From NCBI GenBank assembly GCA_031421855.1, contig JANOPN010000182.1, forward strand, positions 1 through 64,000: 64,000 nucleotides of DNA, in the 5' to 3' direction. The notes under the pieces are model-generated. The model did no database searches. It worked only from the letters and a program-made list of their open reading frames with translations, and was not told where the DNA came from. Origin of the DNA: JAAFHN01 sp031421855. GTDB lineage: Bacteria; Pseudomonadota; Gammaproteobacteria; Burkholderiales; Burkholderiaceae_C. Position numbers and translations under genes: made by a program. Positions 18,501-27,367 of the stretch are shown here, in pieces; position 1 is the stretch's first letter, and every line of letters starts with the position of its first letter.

Positions 18501-19180
18501 CTCAAGTGATGGAGTTCAAGAAGCGCGAGAGCTTGGATGACGTGATCAGCCGCCGGGTGGCTTTTCTCACCGACTACCAAGACAGCGCCTACGCCCAATC
18601 CTATGCCGCATTCGTGGCCAAAGTTCAGGCGGCTGAAGCTGCCGCGGTGCCTGGCAAAACCCAACTGACAGAGGCCGTGGCTCGCTATTTGTTCAAGCTG
18701 ATGGCGTACAAAGACGAATACGAGGTGGCGCGGCTACACACCGACACCCATTTCCATGACAAGTTGGCTGCCAACTACGAGCCTGGATTCAAGTTGCAGT
18801 ACCACCTTGCACCACCCTTGCTCAGCAAAACCAATGCCAAAGGTGAGTTGATCAAAAGCACGTACGGCCATTGGATGTTGGGTGCGTTCAAGTTGTTGGC
18901 GCGCTTCAAAGGCTTGCGTGGCGGCGCGCTCGATGTGTTTGGCTACACCGAAGAGCGCCGCATGGAGCGTGCGCTGATCGGTGAGTATCGAAGCAGCATC
19001 GATCAGGCTTTGAGTCAACTCAAGCCCGAGAACCACGCCGTCGCGGCTGAATTGGCGCGCATTCCGGAGCAAATCAAGGGCTTTGGGCACGTCAAAGAGC
19101 GCAACGTGAAGCTGGCTCGGGCCAAATGGGCGCAATTGCAAACCGAGTTGCAATCGAATCCAGCTGCACGGGCTGCTTAA
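15587..19180 (+). CDS. Indolepyruvate ferredoxin oxidoreductase, fused alpha and beta subunits
   Basis: A 1197-residue enzyme that oxidatively decarboxylates aryl-pyruvates, made by transamination of aromatic amino acids, to aryl-acetyl-CoA. Visible parts: N-terminal pyruvate-flavodoxin-type domain; TPP-binding domain around residues 480-580 (GIGCHYMVNWMD and NLGDGTYFHSG); a Cys-rich region around residues 660-715 (CEGCGDC, then CNKDFSCTNGFC) fitting iron-sulphur ligands; and a C-terminal IorB-like gamma domain starting GVGGTGVITIGQ. ATG 15587 is chosen because similar proteins begin shortly before the conserved DRYSLDHGRAFMSG; the open frame could extend 33 codons upstream but those residues look non-coding. 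Divergent Lrp-family regulator upstream. Confidence 0.92.
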   Translation: MNAPLPEHIRKALETVTLDDRYSLDHGRAFMSGVQALVKLPMLQKLRDANVGKNTAGFISGYRGSPLGGYDQALWKASKYLKARDIVFQPGVNEELAATALWGTQMLGYAPKEQQKHDGVFGIWYGKGPGVDRSLDVFKHANMAGTTPWGGVIAVAGDDHIAKSSTAAHQSDHVFKAVGFPVFFPASVQEILDLGIHAFALSRYSGLWSGMKTIQEIVESSTTAMIDPDRVNVITPTDFEMPTGGLHIRWPDAPLDQEARLMDYKWYAALAYIRANKLNYNVVEGPNDRLGLIASGKAYNDTRQALLDLGLDDDTCREIGVRVHKVGVVWPLEAQITRAFATGLREILVIEEKRQVIEYQIKEELYNWRGDVRPQVLGKFDEIEGDQTGGEWSVPNPTAHTLLRANADLSPTLIAQAVARRLRKLDLPADVARRIHERLAIIEAKDQAMTVLEVNSDRTPWFCSGCPHNTSTKVPEGSRAMAGIGCHYMVNWMDRSTFGFTQMGGEGVPWVGQAPFTNEAHIFANLGDGTYFHSGLLAIRQSIAAGVNITYKVLYNDAVAMTGGQRVGERAEGHSVLQIQKSLTAEGVSRLIIVSDEPEKYDGIALERGVTVHHRDDLEQLQLEFRATKGTSAIIYDQTCATEKRRRRKRGLMVDPAQRVEINSAVCEGCGDCSSQSNCMSVEPLETEFGRKRQINQSTCNKDFSCTNGFCPSFVSVLGTPKKKSKAKAGAVSPFDDANFGLALVEPTIPQALGAYGIIVAGVGGTGVITIGQLLGVAAHLEGKGVVTQDAAGLAQKGGNTWSHVQISDNGADGVGDIRCTRVSASDAELIIGCDPLVAASKETVMRMRAGKTKVALNASASPSASFVANSTTWTNPAGQCAQSIVDIVGADAVGQFNADAAALKLMGDSLYTNPMMLGFAWQKGWIPLSLASLMRAIELNDVAIDNNKLAFTWGRRAAIDWTSVQKHLSPAQVMEFKKRESLDDVISRRVAFLTDYQDSAYAQSYAAFVAKVQAAEAAAVPGKTQLTEAVARYLFKLMAYKDEYEVARLHTDTHFHDKLAANYEPGFKLQYHLAPPLLSKTNAKGELIKSTYGHWMLGAFKLLARFKGLRGGALDVFGYTEERRMERALIGEYRSSIDQALSQLKPENHAVAAELARIPEQIKGFGHVKERNVKLARAKWAQLQTELQSNPAARAA

Positions 19181-19272
19181 GCCGCTGCAAAGACATCCGC
19201 AAGACACCCAGACGCTTAGGGGCATTGCTTTTGGCCTGGCATGGCCCCAACTACAATGGCGGGTTGATCTTT

Positions 19273-19377
19273 TAGGACTTACGCAAAATCGCACCAGCGG
19301 CGTTGCAGCTCCTAGCCGTGCAGTTCGCACTGTCGTCGCCGCTGCGCCTTGCTGGGACAATTTCGCGTCAGTCCTTT
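19273..19377 (+). mobile_element. Short inverted-repeat element, MITE-like, copy 1
   Basis: A non-coding element of about 105 bp starting TAGGACTTACGCAAAAT and ending with a degraded complement of it (ATTTCGCGTCAGTCCT). The middle (TTGCAGCTCCTAGCCGTG, TTCGCACTGTCGTCG, CTGCGCCTTGCT) is nearly identical to a second copy at 44444-44547. It sits between the indolepyruvate oxidoreductase gene and yajC. Confidence 0.8.
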
Positions 19378-19451
19378 TTTGTGGCCCTAACCCAACGTGC
19401 TTGGCTCGGGCTCGTTTGCTTGTCGTTCCTGCTATTTATTCGGAGTCTGCC

Positions 19452-19778
19452 GTGTTGATTTCTGTTGCCCATGCCCAAACCGCTCCTGCTGCCGTCGGCG
19501 GCGGTGAAAACATGCTCATGACCATGCTGCCGCTTGTGCTCATGTTCGGTGTGTTGTACTTCTTGATGATTCGCCCACAAATGAAGCGTCAAAAAGAGCA
19601 AAAAACCATGATCGATGCTTTGGCGCCTGGCGATGAAGTCGTCACGGTTGGCGGCGTAGTCGGCAAATTGCGCAAATTGAGCGAGACCTATTTGCATGTT
19701 CAAGTCGCTGAAGGCGTTGAGCTGCAAGTTGAACGCTCGGCCGTGCTGCGCGTGTTGCCAAAAGGCACGATGAAGTGA
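19452..19778 (+). CDS. yajC: YajC, accessory subunit of the Sec translocase
   Basis: A 108-residue inner-membrane protein with one helix (about residues 20-42) followed by the conserved IRPQMKRQKEQKTMIDAL and GDEVVTVGGVVGKL. YajC forms the SecDF-YajC complex that supports protein export. The start is the GTG at 19452: CGGAG lies 7 bp before it, and the resulting MLISVAHAQ N terminus matches Burkholderiales relatives. An in-frame ATG at 19401 would place the start almost against the MITE-like element. First gene of yajC-secD-secF; the usual upstream tgt and queA genes are absent here. Confidence 0.92.
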   Translation: MLISVAHAQTAPAAVGGGENMLMTMLPLVLMFGVLYFLMIRPQMKRQKEQKTMIDALAPGDEVVTVGGVVGKLRKLSETYLHVQVAEGVELQVERSAVLRVLPKGTMK

Positions 19779-19882
19779 TGGCGTTGATGCGCCAGCCGAT
19801 GCGGGCGCTCATTGCTTTGGTTTTCTGCGATTGCCGCTGTTGATATGTCCGACCCGTTGGATCAGTTGGGAAAGTCCTGCTC

Positions 19883-21817
19883 ATGAACCGCTACCCCCTT
19901 TGGAAGTACATCGTTATCGCAGCAGTGCTGCTGATTGCCACTTTTTACACCATTCCCAACTTCTTTGGCGAGGCCCCCGCGGTGCAGGTATCCAGCACCA
20001 AGGCTTCGGTCAAAGTGGATGGATTGACGCTGCAACGCGTCAAAGACACGCTGACAGCGGCCAAGATTGAGCCTGATTTGATTGCCCTTGAAGGCACTTC
20101 GGTACGCGCTCGTTTCAAAGACATCGAAACCCAAAAGTTCGCCCGCGACGCGATCCAAAAAGCGCTGATCCCCAACAAGGACGAAGCCCAGTACGTGGTG
20201 GCGCTGAATCTTGTGCCGCGCTCGCCCCAGTGGATGTCTAAGCTCGGCGCTGCGCCGATGTATTTGGGCCTGGATTTGCGCGGTGGCGTGCACTTCATGT
20301 TGCAAGTCGACATGAAGGCCGCGCTTGAGAAAAAGGTCGAGTCGTTCTCAAGCGACATTCGATCGGCGCTGCGTGACAAAACCTTGCGTCACTCGGGCAT
20401 TTCGCGCACAGGCAGCAAACTCGAGATCAAGTTTCGCGACCAAGCCACTCAGCAAGCAGCCAAAGCGTTGATTGCCGATCAATTCGCTGACCTCCAAACG
20501 GCGGATGCGCTTGAAGGTGCCGAGTTCAAACTGATCGCGACCATTCGCCCCGATGCCACGCGCCGACTGCAAGAACAAGCTCTCAAGCAAAACATCACGA
20601 CGCTGTCAAACCGCATCAATGAGCTGGGTGTGTCTGAGCCGGTCATACAACAACAAGGCCTCGACAGAATCGTGGTGCAACTGCCTGGCGTGCAAGACAC
20701 GGCCAAAGCCAAAGACATTTTGGGTCGCACGGCCACGCTGGAGATGCGCTTGGTTGACGAGAGCACCGAGGGCAAAGCGGCCGAGGTGGGCGGCTTGGTG
20801 CCGTTCAACTCCGAGCGGTTTTTGGATCGCAATGGCGCACCCGTGATCGTGCGCAAGTCGGTGTTGCTGACAGGCGAGAACCTCTCAGACGCGCAGGCCG
20901 GGTTTGACAGCCAATCGCAAGAGCCGGCCGTTCACTTGTCGGTCGATGCCAAAGGTGCACGCATCATGCGCGACACCACGCGTGAAAACGTGGGCAAGCG
21001 CATGGCGATTTTGTTGTTTGAAAAGGGCAAAGGCGAGGTCGTGACTGCCCCCGTGATTCGTGGCGAGCTGGGTGCGAGGTTTCAAATTTCGGGTCGCATG
21101 AGCTCGGTTGAGGCCAACGACACCGCCTTGCTGCTTCGCGCCGGCTCGCTCGCAGCGCCGATGGAGATCGTTGAAGAGCGCACCATCGGCCCTAGCCTAG
21201 GCGCGGAGAACATCAGCAAAGGCTTTAACAGCGTCACTTGGGGCTTCGTCGTCATCATGATTTTCATGTGTGGCTATTACATGCTGTTTGGCGCGTTTTC
21301 TAGCATCGCATTGGGCGTGAACTTGATGATGCTTGTGGCGGTGCTGTCCATGTTGCAAGCCACGTTGACATTACCCGGCATCGCGGCCATTGCCCTGACC
21401 CTGGGTATGGCCATTGACTCCAATGTGTTGATCAACGAGCGGGTTCGTGAGGAGCTGCGAAACGGGAAAGCGCCACAACAGGCGATTCACGCAGGATATG
21501 AAAACGCTTGGTCGACGATTTTGGACTCCAACGTCACGACCTTGATTGCTGGTTTGGCCTTGTTGATTTTCGGTAGCGGTCCGGTGCGCGGTTTCGCTGT
21601 GGTGCATTGCATCGGTATTTTGACCAGCATGTTCTCGTCGGTCGTGTTCTCGCGCGGACTGGTGAACCTTTGGTACGGTCGCACCAAGCGGCTGCAATCG
21701 GTGTCGATTGGCCAGATTTGGAAGTCGCCCGATGCCGTTGCACCTGACGCGCTAGCAACCTCGGCGGCCACAGCATCGCCAGCCACTACACCAGCCCTCA
21801 GCGCCAAGAAGCGTTGA
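19883..21817 (+). CDS. secD: Protein translocase subunit SecD
   Basis: A 644-residue RND-like membrane protein that helps pull exported proteins across the inner membrane using the proton gradient. It has an N-terminal helix (about 8-27), a large periplasmic region with the conserved GLDLRGGVHFMLQVD and the GRTATLEMRLVDE block, and five C-terminal membrane helices with TLGMAIDSNVLINERVREEL. The C-terminal 40 residues are Ala/Thr-rich. secF follows after 21 bp, so the two are co-transcribed. Confidence 0.95.
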   Translation: MNRYPLWKYIVIAAVLLIATFYTIPNFFGEAPAVQVSSTKASVKVDGLTLQRVKDTLTAAKIEPDLIALEGTSVRARFKDIETQKFARDAIQKALIPNKDEAQYVVALNLVPRSPQWMSKLGAAPMYLGLDLRGGVHFMLQVDMKAALEKKVESFSSDIRSALRDKTLRHSGISRTGSKLEIKFRDQATQQAAKALIADQFADLQTADALEGAEFKLIATIRPDATRRLQEQALKQNITTLSNRINELGVSEPVIQQQGLDRIVVQLPGVQDTAKAKDILGRTATLEMRLVDESTEGKAAEVGGLVPFNSERFLDRNGAPVIVRKSVLLTGENLSDAQAGFDSQSQEPAVHLSVDAKGARIMRDTTRENVGKRMAILLFEKGKGEVVTAPVIRGELGARFQISGRMSSVEANDTALLLRAGSLAAPMEIVEERTIGPSLGAENISKGFNSVTWGFVVIMIFMCGYYMLFGAFSSIALGVNLMMLVAVLSMLQATLTLPGIAAIALTLGMAIDSNVLINERVREELRNGKAPQQAIHAGYENAWSTILDSNVTTLIAGLALLIFGSGPVRGFAVVHCIGILTSMFSSVVFSRGLVNLWYGRTKRLQSVSIGQIWKSPDAVAPDALATSAATASPATTPALSAKKR

Positions 21818-21838
21818 TCAAACCAAGGCCAGTCGATC

Positions 21839-22888
21839 ATGGAATTTTTCCGAATCAAAAAGGACATCCCGTTCATGAAGCACGCCATCGTGCTGAACGC
21901 GATTTCGCTCGTCACGTTTTTGTTGGCGGTATTTTTTCTCATCACGCGGGGCTTGCACCTGTCGATTGAGTTCACCGGTGGCACCTTGGTTGAGGTGCAG
22001 TACACCCAAGCGGCCAATGTTGAAAAGATCCGACACCAGGTTGAGACCTTGAACTACGGCGAAATCCAAGCGCAGTATTTTGGTCCGACCACTGACGTGT
22101 TGATTCGAGTGCCCGTTCGTGGGCAGATCAAGCAATCTGAAGTGGTGGGCAAGGTGTTTGAGAAAGTGTGTTCGCTTGAACAGGGCACGGTGACAACCAC
22201 CAAGTCAGCCAATGGCGAAGGCGACCAGACCGATCGCTTGAGTTGTAAACGCGCCGATGGCGTCGAGCCGCTGACGCTCAAGCGCAGTGAGTTTGTCGGG
22301 CCATCTGTCGGTGCGGAGCTGGTTCAAAACGGATTGATCGCTTTGGGCATGACGATTTTGGGCATCATGATCTACCTGTCAATTCGTTTTGAGTGGAAGT
22401 ACGCCGTGGCGGGCATCATTGCCAACTTGCACGACGTCATCATCATTTTGGGCTTTTTTGCGTTTTTCCAGTGGGAGTTTTCTTTGGCCGTTTTGGCTGC
22501 CGTGTTGGCCGTTTTGGGCTACTCGGTGAATGAGTCGGTGATCATTTTTGACCGCATTCGCGAGTCATTTCGCAAGTTTCGCCTGCTCGACTCGCAAGAG
22601 ATCATTGACCACGCGATCACGTCGACCATCAGCCGCACCATCATCACCCACGGCTCGACCCAGATCATGGTGTTGTCGATGTTGTTGTTTGGTGGCCCGA
22701 CCTTGTTTTACTTTGCGCTGGCGCTGACGATCGGCATTTTGTTCGGCATTTACTCATCGGTGTTTGTTGCGGCGGCCATCGCGATGTGGTTGGGCATCAA
22801 ACGCGAAGACTTAATCAAGACCGCGCCCCCTGCAGCGAGCGCCAAGCCCACCGATCCAAACGATCCGAATTCTGGCGCGGTGGTTTAA
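21839..22888 (+). CDS. secF: Protein translocase subunit SecF
   Basis: A 349-residue partner of SecD with six membrane helices; FTGGTLVEVQY and VNESVIIFDRIRE are the family signatures. The tail after the last helix ends in SGAVV. The stop codon TAA (22886-22888) and the final Val codon lie within the left terminal repeat of a 248-bp inverted-repeat element, so the native C terminus seems to have been replaced by the element end. This should be harmless, since the last residues of SecF are variable. Confidence 0.95.
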   Translation: MEFFRIKKDIPFMKHAIVLNAISLVTFLLAVFFLITRGLHLSIEFTGGTLVEVQYTQAANVEKIRHQVETLNYGEIQAQYFGPTTDVLIRVPVRGQIKQSEVVGKVFEKVCSLEQGTVTTTKSANGEGDQTDRLSCKRADGVEPLTLKRSEFVGPSVGAELVQNGLIALGMTILGIMIYLSIRFEWKYAVAGIIANLHDVIIILGFFAFFQWEFSLAVLAAVLAVLGYSVNESVIIFDRIRESFRKFRLLDSQEIIDHAITSTISRTIITHGSTQIMVLSMLLFGGPTLFYFALALTIGILFGIYSSVFVAAAIAMWLGIKREDLIKTAPPAASAKPTDPNDPNSGAVV

Positions 22889-23129
22889 CCTAGAAACAGC
22901 AGTTGACCGCTCACATTTCTCTATAAGTGATTAATTTTGCTTGCGTTTTCGGCTTCTAACTGGCTCACCGGTTGGGTGACTTCGCTACAGGTCCGATTGA
23001 ACCTCCCTGGCGCACGCCGGGCGCGTTACTCCTCCTTGCGCCCAACGGGGCGCGGCGTCGTCGCGCCTTCCCGGCGCACGCCGTGGCGGCCCACTCGGAC
23101 GTGTTCAACTGCTGCTTCTAGGTTTAACC
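22882..23129. mobile_element. 248-bp inverted-repeat element (MITE-like) at the end of secF
   Basis: The left end reads GGTTTAACCTAGAAACAGCA and continues GTTGA; the right end is its complement with two or three differences (TCAACTGCTGCTTCTAGGTT, then TAACC). The inside has no ORF but is rich in GGCGCACGCCG-type motifs that can pair with each other, so the RNA would fold strongly. No transposase is present, fitting a non-autonomous element. The left terminus supplies the stop codon of secF. Confidence 0.75.
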
Positions 23130-23244
23130 ATTTGTTTGGTATTGGGTTGTCGCGCACTGGAACGTGTGAGCAAGCGGTGAACAAACTGCGAACTGATACA
23201 GTTACCAACGGCGTTTAGTCGCGAAATTCATCCACACTCCACCC

Positions 23245-26118
23245 ATGAGCGCTTCGATTCCCAAAAACCCCGTCTTGGGCCGCCAGGCCAGAGAGGTGTT
23301 TTTGCGTCGCATGGCTGAGGAGTTGATTCAGGTATCAGACGCGATCTTGCAGCGACTCGCGGTATTGATGGATGCCAGCACCAATGTGCGCGATTCGCAG
23401 GCCAAACGCGAAGCTTGGCAGAAGTTTCAAGTCGCTCAACGCCCTTGGATTGAGGCAACCGTTCAGGCTTGGCGACGGGCACTCGCGGCCCCGACAGCGA
23501 CCGGACGCGTCAAGCTCGATACGCAGATGCTCGCGTTGATGGGCGAGGATGTGGTTGAAAACAAAATCATGTCATCCCGTTTGGCAACCAGCGTGGGCGA
23601 TAAGGCCAGTTGGGAGTTGAGCGATCTGCGGATTCGCATCCAGGCGCTTGAGGAACTGAGTGAACTGCCGCAGCACGACGTGTTGCGGCCCGAAGCCTTG
23701 TGCCAACACATCATTGAGAGTTGGACCACCCTTGGCTTGACCAAAGATGCATGGACTGACATCCAAGCCTTGGCCAGTAAAGCCTTGTCTGAGTGCGCTG
23801 TCGAGGCCTACAAAAAAGCCAATGAGTTTTTGATCTCGAAAGGCGTCATGCCTGAGATTGATCTGCGCGACTCGCTGAAGCGAACGCCCGGCGGCGTGAC
23901 CACTCCCAAGCCGCCTGCGGATGCGGGTTCCGGGGCTGGTGGAGGCGGTGGCTCCGGTGGCGGCGGTTCGGGTTCGGGTTCGAGTTCAGGCGGCGGTGGC
24001 TCGGGTGGCGGTTCTGGTGGCGGAGGTTCGAGTTCGGGCGGAGGCGGTGGCTCGGGCGGTGGCTTCGGTGGGGGTAACTCTGGTTCGGGTGGCGGCGGAG
24101 GTTTCGGTGGAAATGGCTCCGGTGGCGGTGGTGGCGGAGGCGGCGGTTTCGGCGGAGGAGGCTCAGGTGGTGGAGGCTCCGCAGGTGGTGTCGGCGCAGG
24201 TGGCTCTGGCGGAGGTGGCGCCGGTGGCTCTGGCGGAGGTGGCGCCGGTGGCGGGGGCCCCGCAGGTGGCGGCGGCGGAGGGTCATACGGTGGCTCTGCC
24301 TCTCGTCAAGCGGGCCCATCCAACGGCAACTTCAACGGCAAAGTCAACGGCAAAGTCAACGGCCACCCCGACGGTGCAAACGACACATACGACGCGCCGC
24401 TGTCGGCCCAGGGCGGGCAATATCAGCCCTCGCCTCAGCAAGGCGGCGGTCGGTCGATGCTCCACGACGAGACGCGGATGCTGACAGCTGCCTCGCCGCT
24501 TGGGCGAGTGCGCATGCGGGCCCAAGGCGTTGTGGGCCAGCTCAAGCGGTTTTTGAATTTCCAAGTCGACGATTTCGAGCGTGCTCGTCCGGGCGGACCC
24601 ACCCCTGGCTTGGCCAAGGCCATTGGGCGCTTGGTTGGCGGCGTGGCCGCCGGGATGGACGGCATCACAGGCACGGCGATAGGCCCATCCGTGCGAGCAG
24701 CAGGCGGTGGCGGTGGCGCGGCTGCGGGCTACGCAGGCGGCGGCGAAGGCGGTGATGTCAACGGCGTCGTGATGGTCGCGGCGCCGCAGGTCATCTACTA
24801 CGCGCCCGAGCAAGTTCAGCAAGTCGCTGATCTCGCCAAGCAACAGACCCAAGACCTCAAAAAGGCGGCGACCACGGACTCTGAGAAGGCGACGATTGAA
24901 ATCGTGGCCCTCATGTTTCAAAGCATCCTTGCCGAAGAGCGCATTCCCTCAGGTGTGCGCGTTTGGTTTGCACGGCTGCAAATGCCGGTGTTGCGTTTGG
25001 CTTTGGGCGAACCTGATTTCTTCGATTCGTTGCAACACCCAGCGCGCAAATTGATCGATCGCATGGGTTCGTGCGTCATGGGGTTTGACGGCGGTGGCTT
25101 GGGCGGCGGCGAGCTTGAGGCAGAGATCAAGCGGGTCGTGCAAGTGATTGAGCAGTACCCCGAGACGGGCCGACGCGTTTTTGAGTTGGTTGCGAAAGAG
25201 TTTGAGAAATTCCTATCCAAGTTTTTGTCTGAGCAAGGTACGGCTCGGCAAATCGTGAGCATGGCGCAGCAAGTCGAGCAAAAAGAAGCCATGTTGGTGC
25301 AGTACACGATTGAGTTGCGCCAAGTCATCGACAAAATGCCGGTTGCCGACACGATTCGTGAATTCATGTTCAAAGTATGGGCTGAGGTCTTGGCTGTCTC
25401 CTCGGTCAAGCATGGCCCCAAAGCTGAAATGACGCTGAGCTTGAAAAAGCTGGCGTCCGAGCTGGTTTGGGCTGCTGCAGCCAAGCCCAATCGCCAAGAA
25501 CGCGCCAAGGTCATCCAAGACCTGCCGGGCCTCTTGCAACGGCTTCGCACCGGCATGGCGATGATTGGATTCGACGCGCCTAAGCAAGACGAGCGCATCA
25601 AGGTCATCAGTGAGACGCTTGCGCAGGCATTCATGTCCAAAACCGAGGCAATTGATCGCAAAGCGGTTGAAGCCATGGGCGCGCACTTGGAAAATCTGGA
25701 GGACTATTTCGAAGACGATGCGGTGGGCGATTTGCCGCTCGACAACGAAACCGTCGAGATGATGATCGGCATGGATGCGTCCAACTTGGTCGTCATTGCC
25801 GACGGCGGTACCCGTGCGTCAGAGGCCATGATGGGTTGGGCGCGGGAGCTTGAAATCGGCGCCTGGTTCACCCTTGACCACAACGGCGCGGCCGCCAACG
25901 TGCAGTTTGCCTGGCGCAGCGAGCGCGGGCATTTGCACCTCTTCGCGTCCACCATAGGCCGCAGCTATTTGATTCAGTTTGGGCGTTTGGGTGCGTATTT
26001 GCAAGCCGGTTTGCTGTTGCCCATGGAAGAAGACACCCTCATGGTGCGCGCGACTCGCAATGCCATGACCAAGCTCGATGCCAACCCCGAGCGGCTGCTG
26101 AGCCACTCGTCCGCTTGA
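23245..26118 (+). CDS. DUF1631 family protein with a very long glycine-rich linker
   Basis: A 957-residue protein of a family common in beta- and gammaproteobacteria, function unknown. The N-terminal helical part (about 1-215) and the C-terminal part (about 395-955, with PSGVRVWFARLQMPVLRLAL and the end block RATRNAMTKL) are separated by about 125 residues composed almost only of Gly and Ser (about 228-350), then a short NGKVNGKVNG repeat. The linker DNA is a GGC/GGT run prone to expansion. No signal peptide; probably cytoplasmic. It stands alone behind the 248-bp element and is convergent with dprA (4-bp gap). Confidence 0.85.
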   Translation: MSASIPKNPVLGRQAREVFLRRMAEELIQVSDAILQRLAVLMDASTNVRDSQAKREAWQKFQVAQRPWIEATVQAWRRALAAPTATGRVKLDTQMLALMGEDVVENKIMSSRLATSVGDKASWELSDLRIRIQALEELSELPQHDVLRPEALCQHIIESWTTLGLTKDAWTDIQALASKALSECAVEAYKKANEFLISKGVMPEIDLRDSLKRTPGGVTTPKPPADAGSGAGGGGGSGGGGSGSGSSSGGGGSGGGSGGGGSSSGGGGGSGGGFGGGNSGSGGGGGFGGNGSGGGGGGGGGFGGGGSGGGGSAGGVGAGGSGGGGAGGSGGGGAGGGGPAGGGGGGSYGGSASRQAGPSNGNFNGKVNGKVNGHPDGANDTYDAPLSAQGGQYQPSPQQGGGRSMLHDETRMLTAASPLGRVRMRAQGVVGQLKRFLNFQVDDFERARPGGPTPGLAKAIGRLVGGVAAGMDGITGTAIGPSVRAAGGGGGAAAGYAGGGEGGDVNGVVMVAAPQVIYYAPEQVQQVADLAKQQTQDLKKAATTDSEKATIEIVALMFQSILAEERIPSGVRVWFARLQMPVLRLALGEPDFFDSLQHPARKLIDRMGSCVMGFDGGGLGGGELEAEIKRVVQVIEQYPETGRRVFELVAKEFEKFLSKFLSEQGTARQIVSMAQQVEQKEAMLVQYTIELRQVIDKMPVADTIREFMFKVWAEVLAVSSVKHGPKAEMTLSLKKLASELVWAAAAKPNRQERAKVIQDLPGLLQRLRTGMAMIGFDAPKQDERIKVISETLAQAFMSKTEAIDRKAVEAMGAHLENLEDYFEDDAVGDLPLDNETVEMMIGMDASNLVVIADGGTRASEAMMGWARELEIGAWFTLDHNGAAANVQFAWRSERGHLHLFASTIGRSYLIQFGRLGAYLQAGLLLPMEEDTLMVRATRNAMTKLDANPERLLSHSSA

Positions 26119-26122
26119 GTGG

Positions 26123-27340
26123 CTACGCTAAACTGATTCGTTGGTAGCGGTTGCCGGGCATGCGCTCGACAAGGCCCATCAACTCCAGCTCGAGCAATTG
26201 GGCTTGTAGGATTTGAGCCGACTCACCGCTGCGATTGGCAAGTTCATCCAAATTGATCGGATCAAAGCCCATGAGGGTCAAAAGTGGGTGTTGAAACTCG
26301 TTTTCAATGGCATTTGACCCCTTGGTCACCGAATCTATTGGGCTGGGTGCTACATAATTAGGAGTGCTTAGGCGCGCGCCAAAACCTGAATTACTCAGCA
26401 CATCATCAGCAGATTCAACCAATTGCGCCCCTTGCTTGATAAGCGCATGGCAGCCTTTGACCTGTGCCGAATGAATGGATCCGGGTATGGCAAACACCTC
26501 TTTGCCTTGCTCCACCGCCAGTCGCGCGGTGATGAGTGAGCCGCTTTTGATGGCAGCCTCGACCACCAAGGTGCCTTTTGATAGCCCCGCAATGATGCGG
26601 TTGCGGCGCGGAAAATTGCTCGTGCTCACGGGTGTGCCAATCGCAAACTCACTCACGATCGCACCTTGCTGGATGATTCTGCGCGCCAAGGCCGCGTTGG
26701 TTTTGGGGTAAGTGCGGTCAATGCCGGTGCCGATGACGGCAATTGTCCCTGCGCCCCAATCGTGCGGGGCGGCCGCTGCCATCGCGCCCTCGTGCGCTGC
26801 GGCGTCGATCCCCAACGCCAACCCGGAGACGATGGTCCAACCCGCTTGAGCCAGCGCCTGAGAGAACCCGCGCGCGTTGATGATGCCTTGCGTGCTCGCG
26901 TTTCGACTGCCCACGACGGCAATGGCACTGGGTTGCTCATCGAGCAACGGCGACTGCGCGTGCCAAAACCCGGCCCGCGCATGCACGTACAACAGCAAGG
27001 GCGGATCGTCGATTCTCAGCAAGCTGCGCGGGTAAAGCGCGTCGCCAAGGCTCAGCACTGCACGAAAACTGTCTTCGCCGTTTGGGCCACGCAACTCAGG
27101 CGCAACCGGTGTGTCGATCCAAGCGCGAGTGGCTGCGATGATTTGCTCAATCGCGTCGGTGGTCACGCCAAGCGCGGCCGCTTGGGCACGCGACACCACT
27201 TGTTTGAGTTGAGCGGCAGGCGCATCAAACACGCCTTGCGGACTGCCAAATGCTGTCAGTAACTTGCGCGCGCTCGCCGGGCCAATGCCTTCGGTTGCGT
27301 TCAGTCGCAGCCATGCCGCGAGCTCGGTCGGGTCATCCAT
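26123..27340 (-). CDS. dprA: DNA processing protein DprA
   Basis: A 405-residue protein that protects incoming single-stranded DNA and loads RecA during natural transformation. The N-terminal SAM-like region is followed by the Rossmann-like DNA_processg_A domain with AVVGSRNAS, TIVSGLALGIDAAAHEGAM and FPRRNRIIAGLSKGTLVVEA, then a C-terminal winged helix. Between the last two (about residues 325-345) lies an in-frame R65 copy (VAPSPIDSVTKGSNAI), which just lengthens the linker. The start is ATG 27340; TTG 27346 is also possible. The LysM gene upstream on the same strand ends 27 bp before it. Confidence 0.92.
   Translation of the reverse strand: MDDPTELAAWLRLNATEGIGPASARKLLTAFGSPQGVFDAPAAQLKQVVSRAQAAALGVTTDAIEQIIAATRAWIDTPVAPELRGPNGEDSFRAVLSLGDALYPRSLLRIDDPPLLLYVHARAGFWHAQSPLLDEQPSAIAVVGSRNASTQGIINARGFSQALAQAGWTIVSGLALGIDAAAHEGAMAAAAPHDWGAGTIAVIGTGIDRTYPKTNAALARRIIQQGAIVSEFAIGTPVSTSNFPRRNRIIAGLSKGTLVVEAAIKSGSLITARLAVEQGKEVFAIPGSIHSAQVKGCHALIKQGAQLVESADDVLSNSGFGARLSTPNYVAPSPIDSVTKGSNAIENEFQHPLLTLMGFDPINLDELANRSGESAQILQAQLLELELMGLVERMPGNRYQRISLA
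26309..26361 (-). repeat. R65 repeat copy 5, inside dprA
   Basis: Read on the dprA strand it is TATGTAGCACCCAGCCCAAT then AGATTCGGTGACCAAGGGGT. The frame is kept and it encodes VAPSPIDSVTKGS in the linker before the winged-helix domain. Confidence 0.8.
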
Positions 27341-27367
27341 CACCAAAGCGGCGAGTTTGCCAGTGGT

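Noticed and set aside
23926..24300. Possible CRISPR or tandem-repeat array
   Set aside because: The periodicity is codon-level glycine repetition without spacers of fixed length.
23846..24319. His/Arg-rich frame opposite the glycine linker
   Set aside because: It is a by-product of the GGC/GGT repeats of the DUF1631 gene; no start signal.
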